Positions 44,353-54,766 of a DNA stretch of 64,000 nucleotides are shown here, piece by piece. The notes beneath the pieces are model-generated. The model did not search any database. It saw nothing but the letters and a program-made list of their open reading frames with translations, and was not told the DNA's origin. Every line of letters starts with the position of its first letter. Within the stretch, counting starts at the first letter, position 1. Origin of the DNA: JBHJHP01 sp042219855 (GTDB taxonomy: Bacteria > Bacteroidota > Bacteroidia > Bacteroidales > UBA5342); NCBI RefSeq assembly GCF_042219855.1, contig NZ_JBHJHP010000004.1:481212-545211 (forward strand). Reading direction: 5' to 3'. The position numbers and the translations under genes were made by a program.

Positions 44353-45654
44353 ATGTTAGATAAGTATTTTAAGCTTAAAGAAAATAAAACCAATGTACGA
44401 ACCGAAGTTGTAGCTGGTATAACCACCTTTATGACAATGGCGTATATTCTGGCAGTGAATCCTCTTATTCTTGGTGATACAGGGATGGATAAAGGGGCTG
44501 TGTTTACCGCAACAGCTGTTTCAGCTGCTGTTGCCACAATCGTAATGGCACTTTTAGCAAAATTGCCTTTTGCTCTGGCACCAGGAATGGGATTAAATGC
44601 CTTTTTTACGTATACTGTATGCTTTGGTATGGGGCACAGTTGGGAATTTGCGTTAACGGCTGTTTTTCTCGAAGGTATTATTTTTATCCTTTTGACTGCT
44701 TTTAATATCCGGGAACTTATTATAAAGGCAATACCCAATAATGTAAAACATGCCATATCGGTTGGTATCGGTTTGTTTATTGCTTTTATCGGACTTAAGA
44801 ATGCCGGAATTATTGTGAGCAATGAAGCAACTTTTGTAAGCCTGGGAAGTATTATGGATTTTAAGGCCAGCGGTGCACCTTTTGTAGCGCTGATCACAAT
44901 TATCATCACCGGGGCTTTGCTCGCATTGCGTGTTAAAGGGGCATTGTTGATCGGTATTCTGATCGGAACCATTCTTGGTTTTCCGTTTGGTATAACTCAT
45001 CTTCCGGAAACATTTGATATGACTCCTCCTTCCGTGGCTCCGGTATTTGCTAAATTTCAGTGGTCAGATATTTTTACGATGGATATGCTGCTGGTACTGT
45101 TTACCTTCCTTTTTGTAGATATGTTTGATACCGTAGGTACCCTGATTGGTGTATCAACCAAAGCAAACATGCTGGATAAAGAAGGTCGTATTCCGCGTGT
45201 AAAACAAGCGCTTTTTGCAGACTCCATTGGAACTGCTTTCGGTGCTCTAATGGGTACATCTACTGTAACAACCTATGTTGAAAGTGCATCGGGTGTGGCT
45301 GAAGGTGGCCGTACGGGTTTAACTTCACTAACAACAGGTGTATTATTTTTACTGGCTTTGTTTCTGTCGCCACTGTTTCTGATGGTTCCTGCGGCTGCAA
45401 CTGCTCCGGCACTTGTTCTGGTTGGTGCAATGATGATAACACCAATTACCAAGATTAACCTGGAGGATTATACCGAAATGATTCCGGTATTTTTAACCAT
45501 CATCATGATGCCTTTAACATTTTCAATTGCAGAAGGTATTGTGTTTGGTATGTTATCGTATGTACTTATTAAACTGATATCCGGTAAGGTAAAAGACGTT
45601 ACTCCGGTAATGTATATTCTTGCCGTTTTATTTGTACTGAAGTTCTTTATTTAG
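44353..45654 (+). CDS. NCS2-family purine (adenine/guanine/hypoxanthine) permease
   Basis: 433 residues with about fourteen spans in the AzgA-like branch of the NCS2 family. The N-terminal VVAGITTFMTMAYILAVNPLIL, LPFALAPGMGLNAFFTYTVC, TFLFVDMFDTVGTLIGVSTKA and GALMGTSTVTTYVESASGVAEGGRTGLTS are typical of purine base:H+ symporters such as AdeQ, GhxQ and PbuG. It is translated 17 bp after the DUF5020 gene and ends at a terminator. The exact base preference cannot be assigned. Confidence 0.93.
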   Translation: MLDKYFKLKENKTNVRTEVVAGITTFMTMAYILAVNPLILGDTGMDKGAVFTATAVSAAVATIVMALLAKLPFALAPGMGLNAFFTYTVCFGMGHSWEFALTAVFLEGIIFILLTAFNIRELIIKAIPNNVKHAISVGIGLFIAFIGLKNAGIIVSNEATFVSLGSIMDFKASGAPFVALITIIITGALLALRVKGALLIGILIGTILGFPFGITHLPETFDMTPPSVAPVFAKFQWSDIFTMDMLLVLFTFLFVDMFDTVGTLIGVSTKANMLDKEGRIPRVKQALFADSIGTAFGALMGTSTVTTYVESASGVAEGGRTGLTSLTTGVLFLLALFLSPLFLMVPAAATAPALVLVGAMMITPITKINLEDYTEMIPVFLTIIMMPLTFSIAEGIVFGMLSYVLIKLISGKVKDVTPVMYILAVLFVLKFFI

Positions 45655-45675
45655 TCTAAAGGCCATCAGATATGT

Positions 45676-45703
45676 CAAAGGCCGTCCGGAAGGATGGCCT
45701 TTG
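45676..45703 (+). terminator. Intrinsic terminator after the purine permease
   Basis: CAAAGGCCGTCC (45676-45687) pairs with GGATGGCCTTTG (45692-45703) in a 12-bp stem with one G-U pair and a GGAA tetraloop, followed by TTATTTC. An upstream AAAGGCCATC (45658-45667) could pair with the same 3' arm in an alternative fold. Confidence 0.8.
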
Positions 45704-45777
45704 TTATTTCTGACGAATTATACTGTTATGCAGATTTTTTGCTGTTGTAAAAGTTCCGCTTTTTAATGTTTTACAGC

Positions 45778-46701
45778 TTACTGATAAACTCTTACATAAT
45801 CAACTTTAAAGGTAATAGGGAAGAGTTCCGTATTTGGTTCACCACCATTTGAGCCTATAGCCAGGTTCAGCAGAATATAATGTGAATTACCTTTTCTGAA
45901 AGGATTAAAGCCATCATTGTTTCTTGTTTTATCCAGTGGAATTTCATTGAGCAATTCATTATCCAGGTAGAGTTTTATAACTTCCTGATCCCATTTCATG
46001 CCCCAAACATGAAATTTATTTACCCAATCAGGATCCTGAGCTGTAAAATGAGACAATGGTAAACGTTGTGAATCCCAGCTTACACCTCTGCCGTTTTCTC
46101 CGCCCCATGCAGCATTAGCCAGTATTGTTGGTTGGTTATTCACCCGGTAAAACTCCATAATATCTATCTCACCACATTCGGGCCAGTGTTTCTCTTTCCC
46201 AAGGGTCCAGATAGCTGGCCATGATCCTTTAGCTGTATCTATCTTAGCCCTGATCTCAAAATATCCATAACTGCTCCATTCCTGCAATCCTCTTGAAATA
46301 AGACAGGATGAGCTGAATTCTGCATACGGCCTCTGTTTACGCCAATCTCTGGAATTCGCGTTAAACTGCGTATTGGGAATGGAATCTTTTTTTCCCGTTA
46401 TTTTCAGTAAGCCGTCCTTGCAGACGGCATTTTCGGGTTGATACCACTGTAATTCGTTATTCCTGACAAATCCATATTCATAGGTCCAGTTTTCGGGATT
46501 AGGCCGGCCATCTTCATTAAACTCATCATTCCAGACCAGACGCATGTCAAACATCGTTTCAGGTGCCTGACTTTTGGGTTGCGTACTACCGTTAACCTGA
46601 GCTTTTGATTTTATAATAAATACAAAAAGGAATAATATCACAGGAATTAAAAAGCGTAAATTCGGTTTTACCGGTAAAGTATCTTTCATATTTGGTATCA
46701 T
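45778..46701 (-). CDS. Secreted GH16-family glycoside hydrolase
   Basis: 307 residues: an N-terminal hydrophobic signal (RFLIPVILFLFVFII, cleaved near SKAQ), then a GH16 beta-jelly-roll catalytic domain. The family signature GEIDIMEFYR gives nucleophile E178, assisting D180 and acid/base E183. The FEIRAKIDTAKGSWPAIWTLG strand and MKWDQEVIKLYLDNELLNE are also typical. GH16 enzymes cleave beta-1,3-glucans, mixed-linkage glucans, beta-1,3-galactans, agars and others; the substrate is not decided by sequence I can read. It is divergent from the GH2 beta-galactosidase, with a 404-bp control region between them. Confidence 0.93.
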   Translation of the reverse strand: MIPNMKDTLPVKPNLRFLIPVILFLFVFIIKSKAQVNGSTQPKSQAPETMFDMRLVWNDEFNEDGRPNPENWTYEYGFVRNNELQWYQPENAVCKDGLLKITGKKDSIPNTQFNANSRDWRKQRPYAEFSSSCLISRGLQEWSSYGYFEIRAKIDTAKGSWPAIWTLGKEKHWPECGEIDIMEFYRVNNQPTILANAAWGGENGRGVSWDSQRLPLSHFTAQDPDWVNKFHVWGMKWDQEVIKLYLDNELLNEIPLDKTRNNDGFNPFRKGNSHYILLNLAIGSNGGEPNTELFPITFKVDYVRVYQ

Positions 46702-47105
46702 TTTAAATTAAACGTATGATGACTTAATGCTTTGTGGTGCTGCTTCAAAACAAATTTCGTTGTTTTAAGTGTTATAAAATAGCATAAACTTTAAAAATGA
46801 TAGTAAAGATCCCAAACCGATCTTTTAATCAGTGGCAGTTGCATCTTATCTTAAGGCTTTCTTTGGCAATTATGGAATATGTATTTTAAAACGCGGAAAG
46901 GTTAATCCTGTTTATAAGAATACCAAACCCTAATGTGATTATTGAAATAGTTACATAAAAAATCAAATTATTTTCTCATATGTCAGCGGTGTTTCATTAT
47001 TTTCGCAACATGAATAAGTGTGATTCAACTTTTTCAGAACTGATTTCAACCTGAGGACGTTATTGACACATGCAAAGAGAAATAAATCACTAAAAACAGA
47101 ATAAT
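46702..47105. promoter_or_regulatory. Divergent control region between GH16 and GH2 genes
   Basis: About 400 bp without a gene. The only promoter-like word I can point to is TATTTTCG (46998-47005), one mismatch from the -7 consensus, about 100 bp before the GH2 ATG. No clear inverted repeat was found by eye. Confidence 0.3.
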
Positions 47106-50100
47106 ATGATTAAAAAACCAATGACCTTTCTGCTGCTGTTTAGCGGATTGTTTATTGCAGTTTCATCATCTGCTAAGAGTCCCGACTGGGAAAATCCACA
47201 GATTTTTGGAATAAATAAAGAGGTGCCGAGAGCAACTTCAATGACCTATCCAACAGAAGAGATGGCACTGGCCGATAATTACAGTGCGTCTCCTTACTAC
47301 CAGTTATTGAGTGGCACCTGGAAATTCAACTGGGCCCCGAACCCATCACAACGTCCGGCCGATTTTTATAAAACGGATTACGACGTTTCGTGCTGGGACG
47401 ATATTCAGGTTCCTTCCAACTGGGAACTGAAAGGTTATGGTATTCCTATTTATACCAATATTACCTATCCTTATCCGAAGAGACCACCCCATATTCCACA
47501 TGGAGACAATCCGGTAGGATCATACAAACGGAATTTTACCATTCCTTCAAATTGGGATGGACGACGTGTATATTTGCATTTTAAAGCCGGAACATCCGGA
47601 ATGTATGTTTGGGTCAACGGAGAAAAAGTTGGCTACAGCCAGGTGACGAAATCACCTGTTGAATTCGATATTACTAAATATGTAAAAAAAGGTGATAACC
47701 AGCTTGCGGTTGAAGTGTACCGGTGGACAGACGGCAGTTACCTTGAAGATCAGGATTTCTGGCGTTTGAGCGGTATTGACAGGGATGTTTTTTTATATTC
47801 CACAGCTCAGGCCAGGATACAGGACTTTTTTGTAAAACCCGATCTCGATGATAAATACCGGGATGGTGAGATAAGTACTGATATTACCTTAAAGAATTTT
47901 GGCAAGGAAGAACTTAAAGGTATCGTAGCATTTACCTTGTATGATGCAAACGGCAACCGGGTTCTGGGGAAAGCAAAAGGTGTTGAAATTCCTGCATCCG
48001 GTGAATCTGTTGTGAATATTGACGGAAAAATCAAAGATCCTAAACTCTGGAGCGCAGAAACACCAGATTTGTATACGGTGGTTATTACACTTCTAGATTC
48101 AAAAAAGAATATAATAGAATCGACCAGTACGAAAACAGGATTCAGAAAAGTTGAACTGATAGACGGTCAGTTGAGGGTAAACGGTAAATACATTGTAGTG
48201 AAAGGCGTAAACCTTCATGAGCACAACGATGTGACCGGCCATTATGTAACACCTGAAACGATAATGAAGGACCTGAAGCAGATGAAGCGTCATAATATCA
48301 ATGCCATTCGTACAAGTCACTATCCGCATTCACCGGAACTTTATGCCTTGTGCGATAAATATGGAATGTATGTGGTAGATGAAGCTAATATTGAAACGCA
48401 TGCAATGGGTGCAGAATTCCAGTCATGGTTTGATAAAAGCAAACATCCGGCATATTTGCCTGAGTGGGAAGCTGCGCACATGGACAGAATTAAACGTCTG
48501 GTTGAGCGCGACAAAAACCATCCCTCAGTTATCATCTGGAGTATGGGAAATGAATGTGGTAACGGACCGGTTTTTTATAAAGCCTATGACTGGATAAAAG
48601 GCCGTGATCATACCCGTTTGGTTCAGTTTGAACAGGCCGGACAAAATAAGAACACAGACATTGTTTGTCCAATGTATCCTTCAATCAGGAATATGAAGGA
48701 ATATGCAGACCGCCCCTCTGTGGATCGTCCATTTATTATGTGTGAATATGCGCATGCCATGGGAAACAGTACCGGTAATTTTAAGGAATACTGGGATATT
48801 ATCAACAATTCGCCAAATATGCAGGGCGGTTTTATCTGGGACTGGGTTGATCAGGGATTGCTGACCCAAAACGATGAAGGTGAAAAATTCTGGGGTTACG
48901 GTGGTGATCTCCTGAGTGGACACCTGCACAACGATCAGAACTTTTGTCTGAATGGTGTTGTTAATCCTGACAGAACACCGCATCCGGGATTGAACGAAGT
49001 GAAGAAGGTCTATCAGAACATTAAGTTCATTCCGGTGAAGCCGCTTGAAGGCATTATAGAAGTGAAAAATGAATACAACTATACCGCATTGAAAAATTTT
49101 AATTTCAGGTGGGATCTGCTCGAGAACGGTAAAGTTATTGCCGGCAGTGCATTCAATGTAGATGCAGAACCGGAATCAGGAAAGGAGATTACACTTAAAA
49201 TACCTGAGTTTAAGCCTGAACCGGGTAAAGAATATGCGCTGAATCTTTATGCCTTTACAAAAAAAGCATCAGAACTGATTCCTGCTGATTTTGAAATGGC
49301 CAGAGATCAGGTTGAACTGAACAAGGATGACTGGTTCAAAACCCAAAAGTTTGAGGCAGCCTCCGGTAAGCCGGTTATGAAAGATAACAATGATAAGGTT
49401 GTAATTTCAGGAGAGAATTTCCTGATAACGTTCAGTAAAGAAAGCGGTGAAATGATCGGCTTTGTTTCACATGGAAAGGAACTGATTGCTGCTGCTCCAC
49501 GTCCTAACTTCTGGCGTGCCCCTGTAGATAACGATTTTGGCAACCAGATGCCTGAGAAACTGGCTGTATGGAAGAATGCCGGTAAGGAAGCAAAACTGAA
49601 AAGTTTTAATGTAACTGAAGAAAAAGGATTGGTCAGGGTTTCATCCGCTTACAATCTGAAGGATGTTTCAGCTGACTACACCATTGATTATACCATCAAT
49701 ACTTCAGGAGAAGTAAAAGTTGATGTGGCATATAAGGCTGATGCATCAGATTTGCCGGAAATGCCACGTTTTGGCATGACCATGGTTATTACACCCGGTT
49801 TTGAGGACTATGTGTATTACGGACGTGGTCCATGGGAAAATTATGCAGATAGAAACTATTCATCTCATTTAGGGGAGTTTACAAGTACCGTAAATGATCA
49901 GTATTTTGCGTACATTCGTCCGCAGGAAAACGGTAATAAGACCGATGTACGCTGGTTGTCACTGACAGATAATTATGGAGACGGAATTGTTGTAAAAGGT
50001 CTGCAACCATTGAGTGTGACGGCTTTGCATAATCCTGTTGAAGATTTTGATCCGGGAAGATGGAAAGCACAGCGTCACACAACAGATATTAAGCCGCATA

Positions 50101-50237
50101 AGGAAATCTACCTGTATGTAGATCTTGCACAGCGTGGTGTAGGTGGTGATGACAGTTGGGGGCGTTTGCCGCATGATCAATACAGACTGCAGAATAATAC
50201 GTATACATATAGTTATATTCTAAGCCAGGCGAGATAA
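47106..50237 (+). CDS. Secreted GH2 beta-galactosidase (LacZ-type, five-domain)
   Basis: 1,043 residues, close to E. coli LacZ (1,024), with an N-terminal signal peptide ending near SSSAKS, so it works outside the cytoplasm. Order: sugar-binding jelly roll (about 50-230), two Ig-like sandwiches flanking the TIM barrel (about 340-640), and a C-terminal Bgal small chain domain (about 760-1040). Acid/base E483 (SMGNECGNG) and nucleophile E547 (IMCEYAHAMGNS) are present. It would remove terminal beta-galactose. It sits between the GH16 gene (divergent) and the hybrid sensor and is followed by its own terminator. Confidence 0.95.
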   Translation: MIKKPMTFLLLFSGLFIAVSSSAKSPDWENPQIFGINKEVPRATSMTYPTEEMALADNYSASPYYQLLSGTWKFNWAPNPSQRPADFYKTDYDVSCWDDIQVPSNWELKGYGIPIYTNITYPYPKRPPHIPHGDNPVGSYKRNFTIPSNWDGRRVYLHFKAGTSGMYVWVNGEKVGYSQVTKSPVEFDITKYVKKGDNQLAVEVYRWTDGSYLEDQDFWRLSGIDRDVFLYSTAQARIQDFFVKPDLDDKYRDGEISTDITLKNFGKEELKGIVAFTLYDANGNRVLGKAKGVEIPASGESVVNIDGKIKDPKLWSAETPDLYTVVITLLDSKKNIIESTSTKTGFRKVELIDGQLRVNGKYIVVKGVNLHEHNDVTGHYVTPETIMKDLKQMKRHNINAIRTSHYPHSPELYALCDKYGMYVVDEANIETHAMGAEFQSWFDKSKHPAYLPEWEAAHMDRIKRLVERDKNHPSVIIWSMGNECGNGPVFYKAYDWIKGRDHTRLVQFEQAGQNKNTDIVCPMYPSIRNMKEYADRPSVDRPFIMCEYAHAMGNSTGNFKEYWDIINNSPNMQGGFIWDWVDQGLLTQNDEGEKFWGYGGDLLSGHLHNDQNFCLNGVVNPDRTPHPGLNEVKKVYQNIKFIPVKPLEGIIEVKNEYNYTALKNFNFRWDLLENGKVIAGSAFNVDAEPESGKEITLKIPEFKPEPGKEYALNLYAFTKKASELIPADFEMARDQVELNKDDWFKTQKFEAASGKPVMKDNNDKVVISGENFLITFSKESGEMIGFVSHGKELIAAAPRPNFWRAPVDNDFGNQMPEKLAVWKNAGKEAKLKSFNVTEEKGLVRVSSAYNLKDVSADYTIDYTINTSGEVKVDVAYKADASDLPEMPRFGMTMVITPGFEDYVYYGRGPWENYADRNYSSHLGEFTSTVNDQYFAYIRPQENGNKTDVRWLSLTDNYGDGIVVKGLQPLSVTALHNPVEDFDPGRWKAQRHTTDIKPHKEIYLYVDLAQRGVGGDDSWGRLPHDQYRLQNNTYTYSYILSQAR

Positions 50238-50258
50238 GATCTGAAAGAATTTTAAATG

Positions 50259-50294
50259 AGGTGCACCGGTTTTTGAACTGGTGCACCTTTTTTT
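50259..50294 (+). terminator. Intrinsic terminator after the GH2 gene
   Basis: AGGTGCACCGGT (50259-50270) pairs with ACTGGTGCACCT (50277-50288) in a 12-bp stem with one G-U pair and a 6-base loop, followed by a run of seven T residues. Confidence 0.9.
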
Positions 50295-50326
50295 ATTTGG
50301 GAAAACCAATTGTAATTCAACAGCTT

Positions 50327-50357
50327 CTTGCAATCAAAAATGATTTGTGTAAATTTG
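50327..50357 (+). promoter_or_regulatory. Promoter of the hybrid two-component sensor gene
   Basis: CTTG (50327-50330), then exactly 19 bases, then TAAATTTG (50350-50357): a near-ideal match to the Bacteroidota TTTG-N19-TAnnTTTG promoter. The transcript would start near 50364, giving a leader of about 70 bases before the ATG at 50436. Confidence 0.7.
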
Positions 50358-50435
50358 TCCGGTAGCGATACGTAGAAAATATTGAATTTGGTATAACTCT
50401 TGCTATTCAACTGATCTAAAATTAAACAACTTAAA

Positions 50436-53400
50436 ATGCAACGACTGATATCTGCCTTGGTTATTGTATCATTTTTTTTAACTGGTTCCTTTGCTCAGAA
50501 AATACTCGATTTTAATAAACTGACTATTGATGACGGGTTTACCAGCAGCCGGGCCAATGTAATACTGCAGGATAAAAAAGGATTTATCTGGATTGGTACC
50601 TGGAATGGCCTAAACCGCTATGATGGATATGATACCGAGATATTCAAACCAAGATATCACGATTCCACTACCATAAGTAACCGTGAGGTCACAGCACTTA
50701 TGGAGGACCATCAGGGTAAAATATGGATTGGTACAACTTCGGGGCTGAACTGTTACGATCCTCAGCTGAGTAGTATGAAGCGCTATGCCTTTCAGCATCG
50801 TATCCTGGCACTTTTTGAGGATGACAGTAATCAGATTTGGGTTGGAACCAATGGTGGAGGCTTGTATTTGATGAATCCTGAAACAGGAAAAAAAGAACAC
50901 TTTCTCGGTGCTGATGTAATCAGCGATATTTATGAAGACTCACGTCATATTTTCTGGATAGCCTCGTACCAGGGCTTGTTGAACTTTGACCGGTCCAGCA
51001 AAAGTTATATTCGTTTTCTGCCCGACAGAAATAATCCTAATTCCCTGAGCAATAATACTGTAACGCAGATTGTGGAATCTGAGGATCATAATTTATGGAT
51101 CGGAACCTGGGGTGGAGGGCTGAATAAAATGGTTTATCACGAGAATAAGGATAGCATCAAGTTTTATGCCTACAATAATTATTCAGGAAACCGCTCGCTT
51201 TCAAGCACCGTTATTTATCAGCTTTATTATGACGATTATGGAAATCTTTGGGCAGGTACCTGGGCTGATGGATTGTACCTGCTTGAACCTAAAGAACAGA
51301 AAAAATCGCCTGCATTAGCTCAGTTTCACGCCTTTAAGCATGATCCTGCCAATTCTTTCAGCCTTTCAGGCAATAACATCACTGCTTTGTATGTTGACCG
51401 GTCGGGAATATTATGGGTTGGTGCCGCTAATATTGACAGGACAAGCATAATAAAAACAGGGTTTACCCGATACAAAACCTCAAGGTTGGTCAACGGAAAG
51501 GTACAGGAAAATACAGTTCGTACCTTGATGAATGATGATGGCAGGCTTTGGGTGGGGACAAACAATGACTTGCAGATATACGATTATACATCAGGGAAGT
51601 ATAACTTCAGGAAGAGTGTTTCAAGGCCTTTATACCGGTATGGTAACAGCGTTTTCAGATCATCTTCGGTGCTGGATCTTACCCGGAATGAAGCCGGTAT
51701 CTGGATGGGAACAGATGATGCAGGTTTGATTTTATATCCGGGTGATGCCGCAATACGTTACAACAGTCCGGAATATGTTTATCTTAATTCTGCAACTTCC
51801 CCAAGATTACCTGGAAATAAAGTAGGGAATGTTGTTGCATCAAAGAACTATCCGGGAGTTTTGTGGATAGGTACAGCTCAGAGTGGATTTGCAAAGCTGA
51901 CCTACACAGCTGATAAAAAGGAAACCAGCATCTGGACTGTCGGTGAATACAGCAACTCGTTGTCTGATAATAATGTAAGGGCTGTTCTTGAAGATAGAAA
52001 CGGAACGGTTTGGATCGGAACACAAAACGGATTAAACCGTCTGGATCCTCAAACCGGTTTTATTGAACAGTACCACTATTCATTCAGTGATACCGGTTCT
52101 ATCAATGACAATGTGATTAATGTACTTTTTGAAGATTCATTTGATAATTTATGGATTGGTACCAATTCAGGGCTGAACCGGAAAGTTACTCATGAAGGAC
52201 CTGATGGTAAAAAGAGAATATACTTCAAGGGATACCCATCCTTCAATTTTCTTGACGATGAGATAATTTCCAACATTGAGGAAGATGATGATGGCAACCT
52301 GTGGCTTGGACTTTATACGGGGGTGGTAAAATTTAATATTTTAAGGGATTCGTTAGTAAAAACCTTCCTGACGAAAGATTATCAGCGCATCATTATCAAC
52401 CGTAATACCTGTATCAAAAACCCTTCAGGTGATCTTATTTATGGCGGTGCCAATGGTTTTGTAACTATGAATACAGATAGCCTCCTGCCTTCTTCTTTAC
52501 CGCCAAAGGTTCTGTTTACGAATATTTTTGTGTTCAATAACGATTTAAATAACAAAGAGGTTGCGGACCTGTATGGTGTGGATAAAACTATTCCTTATGC
52601 AGAATCCTTAAAACTTTCTTACCGTGATAAAATAGTTCGCTTTGAGTTTTCTGCGATGGATTTTAAAAGTCCGAAAAAGAATACTTATAAATACATTCTG
52701 GAAGGATTTGATGAGATGTGGAACGATGCGGGCACACGAAACTCCGCAACATATACAAACATTAGTCCCGGTGAATATATTTTTAAGGTAAAAGCAACTA
52801 ACAGCGATGGTATTGAAAGCAGTAAACCAGCAGAACTGACGATTATTGTGGCATCGCCCTGGTGGAATACAACATTTGCTTATATAGTTATCGCTCTGAT
52901 TCTTATTGGTTTACTATACTTTTTTAAACAGTATTCAATAATTGAGGTCAGGGAAAAAGGGAAGATAATGCTGGAGCATCTGCAGTTTGAAAAAGAGCAT
53001 GAGCTGAATGAAGTAAAATCGCGGTTCTTTACGAATATAACGCATGAATTCCGTACGCCATTGACTTTAATTCAGGGTCCTGCAGAAGAACTGGTAAAAA
53101 ATAAAGACCTGCCACCGGTTGCTGTTAAACAGGCTACATTGATTCAACGCAATGCCCAACGACTACTAAGACTGGTGAACCAGTTAATGGAATTCAGAAA
53201 AGTTGAGCAGGAAAAGATGGAGGTTTATTTCCAGAAGACAAATATCAGCCAGATTATTGACGATCTGATTGAATCGTATAAAAGTATGGCGGGTTCCAGA
53301 AATATCAGTTTAAAGCAGGAAATGTCAGATGCTGTGATTTATGCGGATGTGGATATTGACAAATTTGAAAAAGTGCTTTATAATCTGGTTTCCAATGCCT

Positions 53401-54560
53401 TTAAATATTCTGAAGATGGCGGTACTATAACCGTGAGAGCCTTTATTGAAGAAAAAAGCGATACAGAAAAAGTATTGGTCGTTGAAGTTGAAGATACAGG
53501 AATTGGAATTGAGGAGGAATTCAGGGAAAAGGTTTTTGAGAAGTTTTTTCAGGCCAACAGCAGGCAAACGCAAAGTACAGGTGGTATAGGACTGTTTTTA
53601 TCCAAAGCATTTGTAGAGTTACACGGTGGAAATATTGAACTGGATAGTGAGACAGGTAAAGGGAGTTGTTTTCGTGTTATACTTCCGGTTTTGCATCCTG
53701 AAACCGAATCAGATGAGGCAGAACCAGTCGGCACCGTAATAACACCCGAAGTTGACCCGGAGGAAAATCCTGATCCTGATCATCTTTTGCCTGAGAGCAA
53801 ACCTAAGGTGCTGATCGTAGAGGATGACAGTGAGTTGAATGATTTCATTGTTTCGGGTCTGGAGGATGAGTTTGAAGTAACGGGTGTGTTTAATGGACAT
53901 GAAGGATTTGAAACCGCTAAAAAAACAGAACCCGACCTGATTATTTCAGATATTATGATGCCGGAACTGGACGGTATTGAGATGATGAAGGCACTGAGAA
54001 AAGACTTTTCCACATCTCATATTCCGGTGGTCTTTCTTACGGCTAAAACAATGCGTGAGGATGAAATTCTGGGTTTAAAGCTTGGTGCTGTCGATTATAT
54101 TCACAAGCCGTTCAACCTGATTTCATTGAGATTAAAAATTCAGAATATTCTGGCAAACAGACAGCGGATAAGGGATAAGATTAAAGCAGATCAGTTGCTT
54201 GAACCGGAGGAGATTGAATTAACTTCCCTGGACGACAAGTTTCTTAAAGAAGCGGTTGAAGCAGTGAACCAGAATATTGATGATACCTCGTTCGATGTTG
54301 AAAAATTCAGTATGGTAATTGGCGTAAGTCCAAATAAGGTTTACCGTAAAATTAAAGCTTTAACCGGGCAGACCGCAAAAGAGTTTATACGTAACCAAAG
54401 ACTGAAAGCAGCTGCTAAAATGCTGTTGCAGAACAAACGCTCTATATCAGAAATTATTTACATGGTTGGTTTTTCCAGTCCGTCATATTTTACACGATGT
54501 TTCAGAGAGTATTACGGATGCACGCCTAAAGAGTATATTGAAAAGGGTGGAAATGCATGA
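50436..54560 (+). CDS. Hybrid two-component system sensor kinase/response regulator (HTCS)
   Basis: 1,374 residues: signal peptide (1-21), two seven-bladed beta-propellers made of repeats such as IWIGTWNGLNRYD and IWVGTNGGGLY (about 22-700), a Y_Y_Y domain (about 715-800), one membrane span (about 814-834), HisKA with H870 (TNITHEFRTPLTLI), an ATPase domain (DTGIGIEEEF, GGIGLFLSK), a receiver domain with phospho-acceptor D1172 (IISDIMMPELDG), and a C-terminal AraC-type DNA-binding domain (about 1270-1368). HTCS proteins bind oligosaccharides in the periplasm and switch on nearby glycan-utilisation genes. It lies between GH2 and the GH43-GH105-GH105 cluster, its likely targets. Confidence 0.97.
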   Translation: MQRLISALVIVSFFLTGSFAQKILDFNKLTIDDGFTSSRANVILQDKKGFIWIGTWNGLNRYDGYDTEIFKPRYHDSTTISNREVTALMEDHQGKIWIGTTSGLNCYDPQLSSMKRYAFQHRILALFEDDSNQIWVGTNGGGLYLMNPETGKKEHFLGADVISDIYEDSRHIFWIASYQGLLNFDRSSKSYIRFLPDRNNPNSLSNNTVTQIVESEDHNLWIGTWGGGLNKMVYHENKDSIKFYAYNNYSGNRSLSSTVIYQLYYDDYGNLWAGTWADGLYLLEPKEQKKSPALAQFHAFKHDPANSFSLSGNNITALYVDRSGILWVGAANIDRTSIIKTGFTRYKTSRLVNGKVQENTVRTLMNDDGRLWVGTNNDLQIYDYTSGKYNFRKSVSRPLYRYGNSVFRSSSVLDLTRNEAGIWMGTDDAGLILYPGDAAIRYNSPEYVYLNSATSPRLPGNKVGNVVASKNYPGVLWIGTAQSGFAKLTYTADKKETSIWTVGEYSNSLSDNNVRAVLEDRNGTVWIGTQNGLNRLDPQTGFIEQYHYSFSDTGSINDNVINVLFEDSFDNLWIGTNSGLNRKVTHEGPDGKKRIYFKGYPSFNFLDDEIISNIEEDDDGNLWLGLYTGVVKFNILRDSLVKTFLTKDYQRIIINRNTCIKNPSGDLIYGGANGFVTMNTDSLLPSSLPPKVLFTNIFVFNNDLNNKEVADLYGVDKTIPYAESLKLSYRDKIVRFEFSAMDFKSPKKNTYKYILEGFDEMWNDAGTRNSATYTNISPGEYIFKVKATNSDGIESSKPAELTIIVASPWWNTTFAYIVIALILIGLLYFFKQYSIIEVREKGKIMLEHLQFEKEHELNEVKSRFFTNITHEFRTPLTLIQGPAEELVKNKDLPPVAVKQATLIQRNAQRLLRLVNQLMEFRKVEQEKMEVYFQKTNISQIIDDLIESYKSMAGSRNISLKQEMSDAVIYADVDIDKFEKVLYNLVSNAFKYSEDGGTITVRAFIEEKSDTEKVLVVEVEDTGIGIEEEFREKVFEKFFQANSRQTQSTGGIGLFLSKAFVELHGGNIELDSETGKGSCFRVILPVLHPETESDEAEPVGTVITPEVDPEENPDPDHLLPESKPKVLIVEDDSELNDFIVSGLEDEFEVTGVFNGHEGFETAKKTEPDLIISDIMMPELDGIEMMKALRKDFSTSHIPVVFLTAKTMREDEILGLKLGAVDYIHKPFNLISLRLKIQNILANRQRIRDKIKADQLLEPEEIELTSLDDKFLKEAVEAVNQNIDDTSFDVEKFSMVIGVSPNKVYRKIKALTGQTAKEFIRNQRLKAAAKMLLQNKRSISEIIYMVGFSSPSYFTRCFREYYGCTPKEYIEKGGNA

Positions 54561-54673
54561 TTATATGATATCTTACGGTGTATTTTTTCTTTAAAATGCG
54601 GACTTCATAAGGTTTTATCAAATTTGTGATAGTCTATGTTGTGTTTTTGATACCGGGTTTCAGGATATAAATC

Positions 54674-54681
54674 TATTTTTG
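54674..54681 (+). promoter_or_regulatory. Candidate -7 element upstream of the GH43 gene
   Basis: TATTTTTG is an exact TAnnTTTG match, with a TTTG 24 bases upstream (54646-54649). A second near match, TATATTCG (54733-54740), lies closer to the ATG at 54767. Either would drive the GH43-GH105-GH105 operon. Confidence 0.4.
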
Positions 54682-54766
54682 AATACTGATATTCCGTCAG
54701 ACTTTCTGCGGAAAAATGTAAGATCGGATTTGTATATTCGGTTCATAAAACTTTTAAATAATCACT

